Source: Verrucomicrobiota bacterium
GTDB taxonomy: Bacteria; Verrucomicrobiota; Verrucomicrobiia; Limisphaerales; AV2
Assembly (NCBI GenBank): GCA_003219675.1
Contig: QHPW01000079.1
Coordinates: 1 to 8,310, forward strand
Length of the DNA: 8,310 nucleotides
Direction: 5' to 3'
Every line of letters begins with the position of its first letter. Positions within the stretch are counted from its first letter, which is position 1. Below the pieces are notes generated by a model. The model ran no database searches, was not told where the DNA came from, and saw only the letters and a program-made list of their open reading frames with translations. Made by a program: the position numbers and the translations under genes. Shown in pieces: positions 6,779-8,310 of this stretch.

Positions 6779-7936
6779 TCAAACTGGCGCGCTCATCCGG
6801 TGCGTCGGTTGCGGTTTGTCCGGACGGAAATGTTCCAGGTGCTCCAGTTTCCCGTTCAAGCCAGGGAACTGTTCGGTCAAATCCGCCACAGCGCTCTGCA
6901 CCGCGTCTCGCAGGACTTCCGGCGCGGCCTCGGCGCGCAGGTTGATGATGAGCTGGCCACTCTGCACGGGTTCTTCAAGGGATTGTGACACTTCGGGTAC
7001 GCAGTCGTTACGCACCAGGTTAATGACCGCGATATCCCCTAAACCTTCGTCCGGGCTAAACGTCATTTTCAGGTGGGCGACCTCGGCGCCACTGTGCCGA
7101 AGGCGCTTCTGCATCTCTCCGGCCAGGCGTTTGAGCACGGGGTTCGTGTCGAAGGACCTTCCATCCTCCAGGTGCACGGTGCAATTCAGCCAGCCGAGCA
7201 ACGCCTCGCCCTCGGCGTAAAGCGCGTAGTCCACTTCCATCGCCGTGCGCGCGGCCTGTTCCGCGGCAGTGATGCGATTGAACCACGCTTCCAGGCCGTC
7301 GCCCTGCCGCGCGGACGCTTCAAAGATTTCGGCCCGAGGGAAGTGAGCGGCCAACTTGTCACGCAGCCGTTTGCGCTTCGCGGCGTCGAGCAAGTCACAC
7401 TTGTTGATGACAATGAAGTCAGCCTCTTCCAGCTGCTTGCGGTAGATGTAGAGCACTTTTTCGGAGAATTTGTCACCGTTCTCCAATCCGAAGATGCGCA
7501 GCGCGCGAATCGGGTCCACCAACACACTCAGCGGTGCGATGGAAAAATTGTCACTGTAAATGCGTCGCAGTGGATAGGTCACCGTCGCCACCAGGTCGGT
7601 GCAACTGCCGACCGGTTCGGCGATGAACACGTCGGGCCGCGTGGCCGTGGCGAGGTTGCGCGCGGCGTCCACGAGCGAGTTGAATCGACAACAGAAACAA
7701 CCGCCGGGGATTTCTTCCGTCGCGAAGCCGCGTGAGCGGAGCATGGCGGTATCGACGAGCCCGCTGCCCTGATCATTCGTGATGAGGCCGACGCGCAGTC
7801 CCTGTTTCGTCAAACGCTCTGCGAGCTTCGCAACCGCGGTCGTTTTGCCTGCGCCGAGGAAGCCCCCGATCATGACGTAACGGGCCTTACTCGATTGCGG
7901 AGTGCGGAGTGCGGAGTGCGGAGGGGCAGGGCTCAT
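6779..7936 (-). CDS. CobW/P47K-type GTP-binding metallochaperone-like protein
   Basis: A 385-residue G3E-family GTPase. Motifs in order: Walker A GGFLGAGKTT (24-33), LITNDQGSGLVD (51-62), the metal-binding GGCFCC (78-83, CxCC as in COG0523 proteins), IAEPVGSCTDL (105-115) as the switch region, and INKCDLLD (177-184) as the guanine-specificity NKxD. The C-terminal part (about 230-385) contains YALYAEGEALLGWLN and no His-rich stretch; it differs from the usual CobW C-terminal domain as far as I can tell. The family moves or inserts metals or cofactors using GTP, so it may mature a metalloprotein of this operon. ATG at 7936 overlaps the TGA of the GcvH-like gene as ATGA, which favours this start. 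Residues 5-14 are encoded by a heptamer tandem repeat. An internal ATG at 7873 (M22, just before Walker A) is the alternative start. Confidence 0.9.
   Translation of the reverse strand: MSPAPPHSALRTPQSSKARYVMIGGFLGAGKTTAVAKLAERLTKQGLRVGLITNDQGSGLVDTAMLRSRGFATEEIPGGCFCCRFNSLVDAARNLATATRPDVFIAEPVGSCTDLVATVTYPLRRIYSDNFSIAPLSVLVDPIRALRIFGLENGDKFSEKVLYIYRKQLEEADFIVINKCDLLDAAKRKRLRDKLAAHFPRAEIFEASARQGDGLEAWFNRITAAEQAARTAMEVDYALYAEGEALLGWLNCTVHLEDGRSFDTNPVLKRLAGEMQKRLRHSGAEVAHLKMTFSPDEGLGDIAVINLVRNDCVPEVSQSLEEPVQSGQLIINLRAEAAPEVLRDAVQSAVADLTEQFPGLNGKLEHLEHFRPDKPQPTHRMSAPV
7896..7923. repeat. Heptamer tandem repeat (TGCGGAG x4)
   Basis: Four exact head-to-tail copies of TGCGGAG lie within the 5' end of the GTPase gene, encoding about residues 5-14 (PPHSALRTPQ region). 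The unit is not a multiple of three, so gain or loss of one copy would shift the frame between the coupled ATG at 7936 and the Walker A motif. It resembles a low-complexity ACTCCGC-type repeat that I recall from PVC-group genomes, which may simply have expanded into the gene start. Confidence 0.9.
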
Positions 7937-8310
7937 TTGATTTCCTCAGACTTCTGCTTTTCCAAAATCTTGTCGATGGTCCTGTCGAGAATCGCGCGGT
8001 AACCGTGAACATCCACGCATTTCGAGTCCGGCTTACCTTTTACCATATAAAGCCAGCCTTCGCCATAGGGGTCTTTGTTTACAACTGTAATCCTCTCAAA
8101 ACAGGTCGGAGATGGCCTTGAACCCTTCGATCCAGCCGACGACCTGGCCCGCCCGCACCGGCGCGTCCGGTTCGGCCTCAAACCCGTGGTCCACCATATC
8201 GCCCAGCATCCGCACGGCGAACTTGGTAAACCCGACGCGCCATAAATCGCCCTCCTGCTGCGCAATCCAGCCATGCGACGGGCTATAAAGATAGTCCACC
8301 GGCAAGTGGG
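7933..8310 (-). pseudogene. GcvH-like lipoyl carrier protein, frameshifted and 5' partial
   Basis: A glycine-cleavage H-protein-like lipoyl domain, running off the right edge of the window. The first part reads VDYLYSPSHGWI, then WRVGFTKFAVRMLGDMV and VGWIEGFKAISDLF. Here K63 (counting from a TTG at 8305) sits at the lipoyl-lysine position (ESVKAxSD in classical H proteins). A TGA at 8098-8096 then ends this frame. The next frame continues at once as ERITVVNKDPYGEGWLY and ends GYRAILDRTIDKILEKQK, the normal H-protein C-terminus. Classical H proteins have about 15 more residues between these parts (APVSGEIVAVN and onward), so the gap is a real loss of sequence, roughly 40-45 nt and out of frame. 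The frame can be rejoined by a +1 slip at TTT-T, but the missing beta-strands would not return. The TTG is probably not the true start; the frame stays open to the edge. It is the first visible gene of the operon and overlaps the GTPase start by ATGA. Confidence 0.8.
8095..8104 (-). other. Frame break in GcvH-like gene (TTT-T-GAG)
   Basis: On the coding strand CTG TTT is followed by an in-frame TGA. Reading one base later gives TTT then GAG, which continues the conserved C-terminal half. tRNA-Phe could re-pair on TTT after a +1 slip, and a stop codon in the A site favours slipping. It is more likely a deletion scar or sequence error because expected residues are also absent. Confidence 0.65.

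Noticed and set aside
7073..7735. 220-codon + strand frame opposite the GTPase gene
   Set aside because: The GTPase frame has ordered G1, CxCC and NKxD motifs; the opposite frame shows no family features.

Overview
The window reads as bacterial, GC-rich, accessory-type chromosome. Several points suggest Verrucomicrobiota or a related PVC lineage: tandem TGCGGAG-type heptamers, GC-rich intergenic palindromes, and the flavour of the protein families. This is an inference from general familiarity; no rRNA or marker gene is present to test it.

Layout. On the + strand, 130-1089 encodes a metallo-beta-lactamase-fold hydrolase of the NAPE-PLD/UlaG type. Its stop codon abuts the stop codon of the first minus-strand gene. 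Everything else is on the minus strand. In transcription order (right to left) it is: a lipoyl-carrier (GcvH-like) protein (8310-7933, cut by the window edge and frameshifted), a CobW/P47K-type GTPase (7936-6779), a solo HdrA-N-terminal-like cysteine protein (6710-6306), a two-cluster 4Fe-4S ferredoxin-like protein (6185-5331), a 37-residue single-pass membrane peptide (5334-5221), a radical SAM protein (5215-3926), and a DUF116 domain fused to a polyprenyl synthetase (3889-2157, broken by a frameshift). After a 176-bp gap holding two unrelated palindromes comes a prenyltransferase/squalene-cyclase-type alpha-toroid protein (1980-1090). Two start/stop pairs overlap as ATGA (7933-7936 and 5331-5334) and other spacings are 5-120 bp, so the genes from the GcvH-like protein to the polyprenyl synthetase look like one operon.

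How the genes may work together (inference). The set combines isoprenoid chain synthesis (polyprenyl synthetase), a toroid protein of the fold that binds prenyl chains, a radical SAM enzyme, and electron-transfer parts (ferredoxin, HdrA-like and DUF116 cysteine domains). A metal-handling GTPase and a lipoyl-type carrier complete it. This looks like a pathway that makes or modifies a prenyl-derived small molecule or cofactor by radical chemistry. I do not recognise it as a described system.

Two of the genes carry out-of-frame internal losses: about 22 nt removing the first aspartate-rich motif of the polyprenyl synthetase, and roughly 40-45 nt after the lipoyl-lysine hairpin of the GcvH-like protein. 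The sequence on both sides of each break is well conserved, so the lesions are either very recent or errors in the sequence. Until read-level evidence settles this, the operon's functional state is uncertain.

No tRNA, rRNA, CRISPR array, transposase or phage gene was seen. There is no gene-free stretch longer than about 180 bp.
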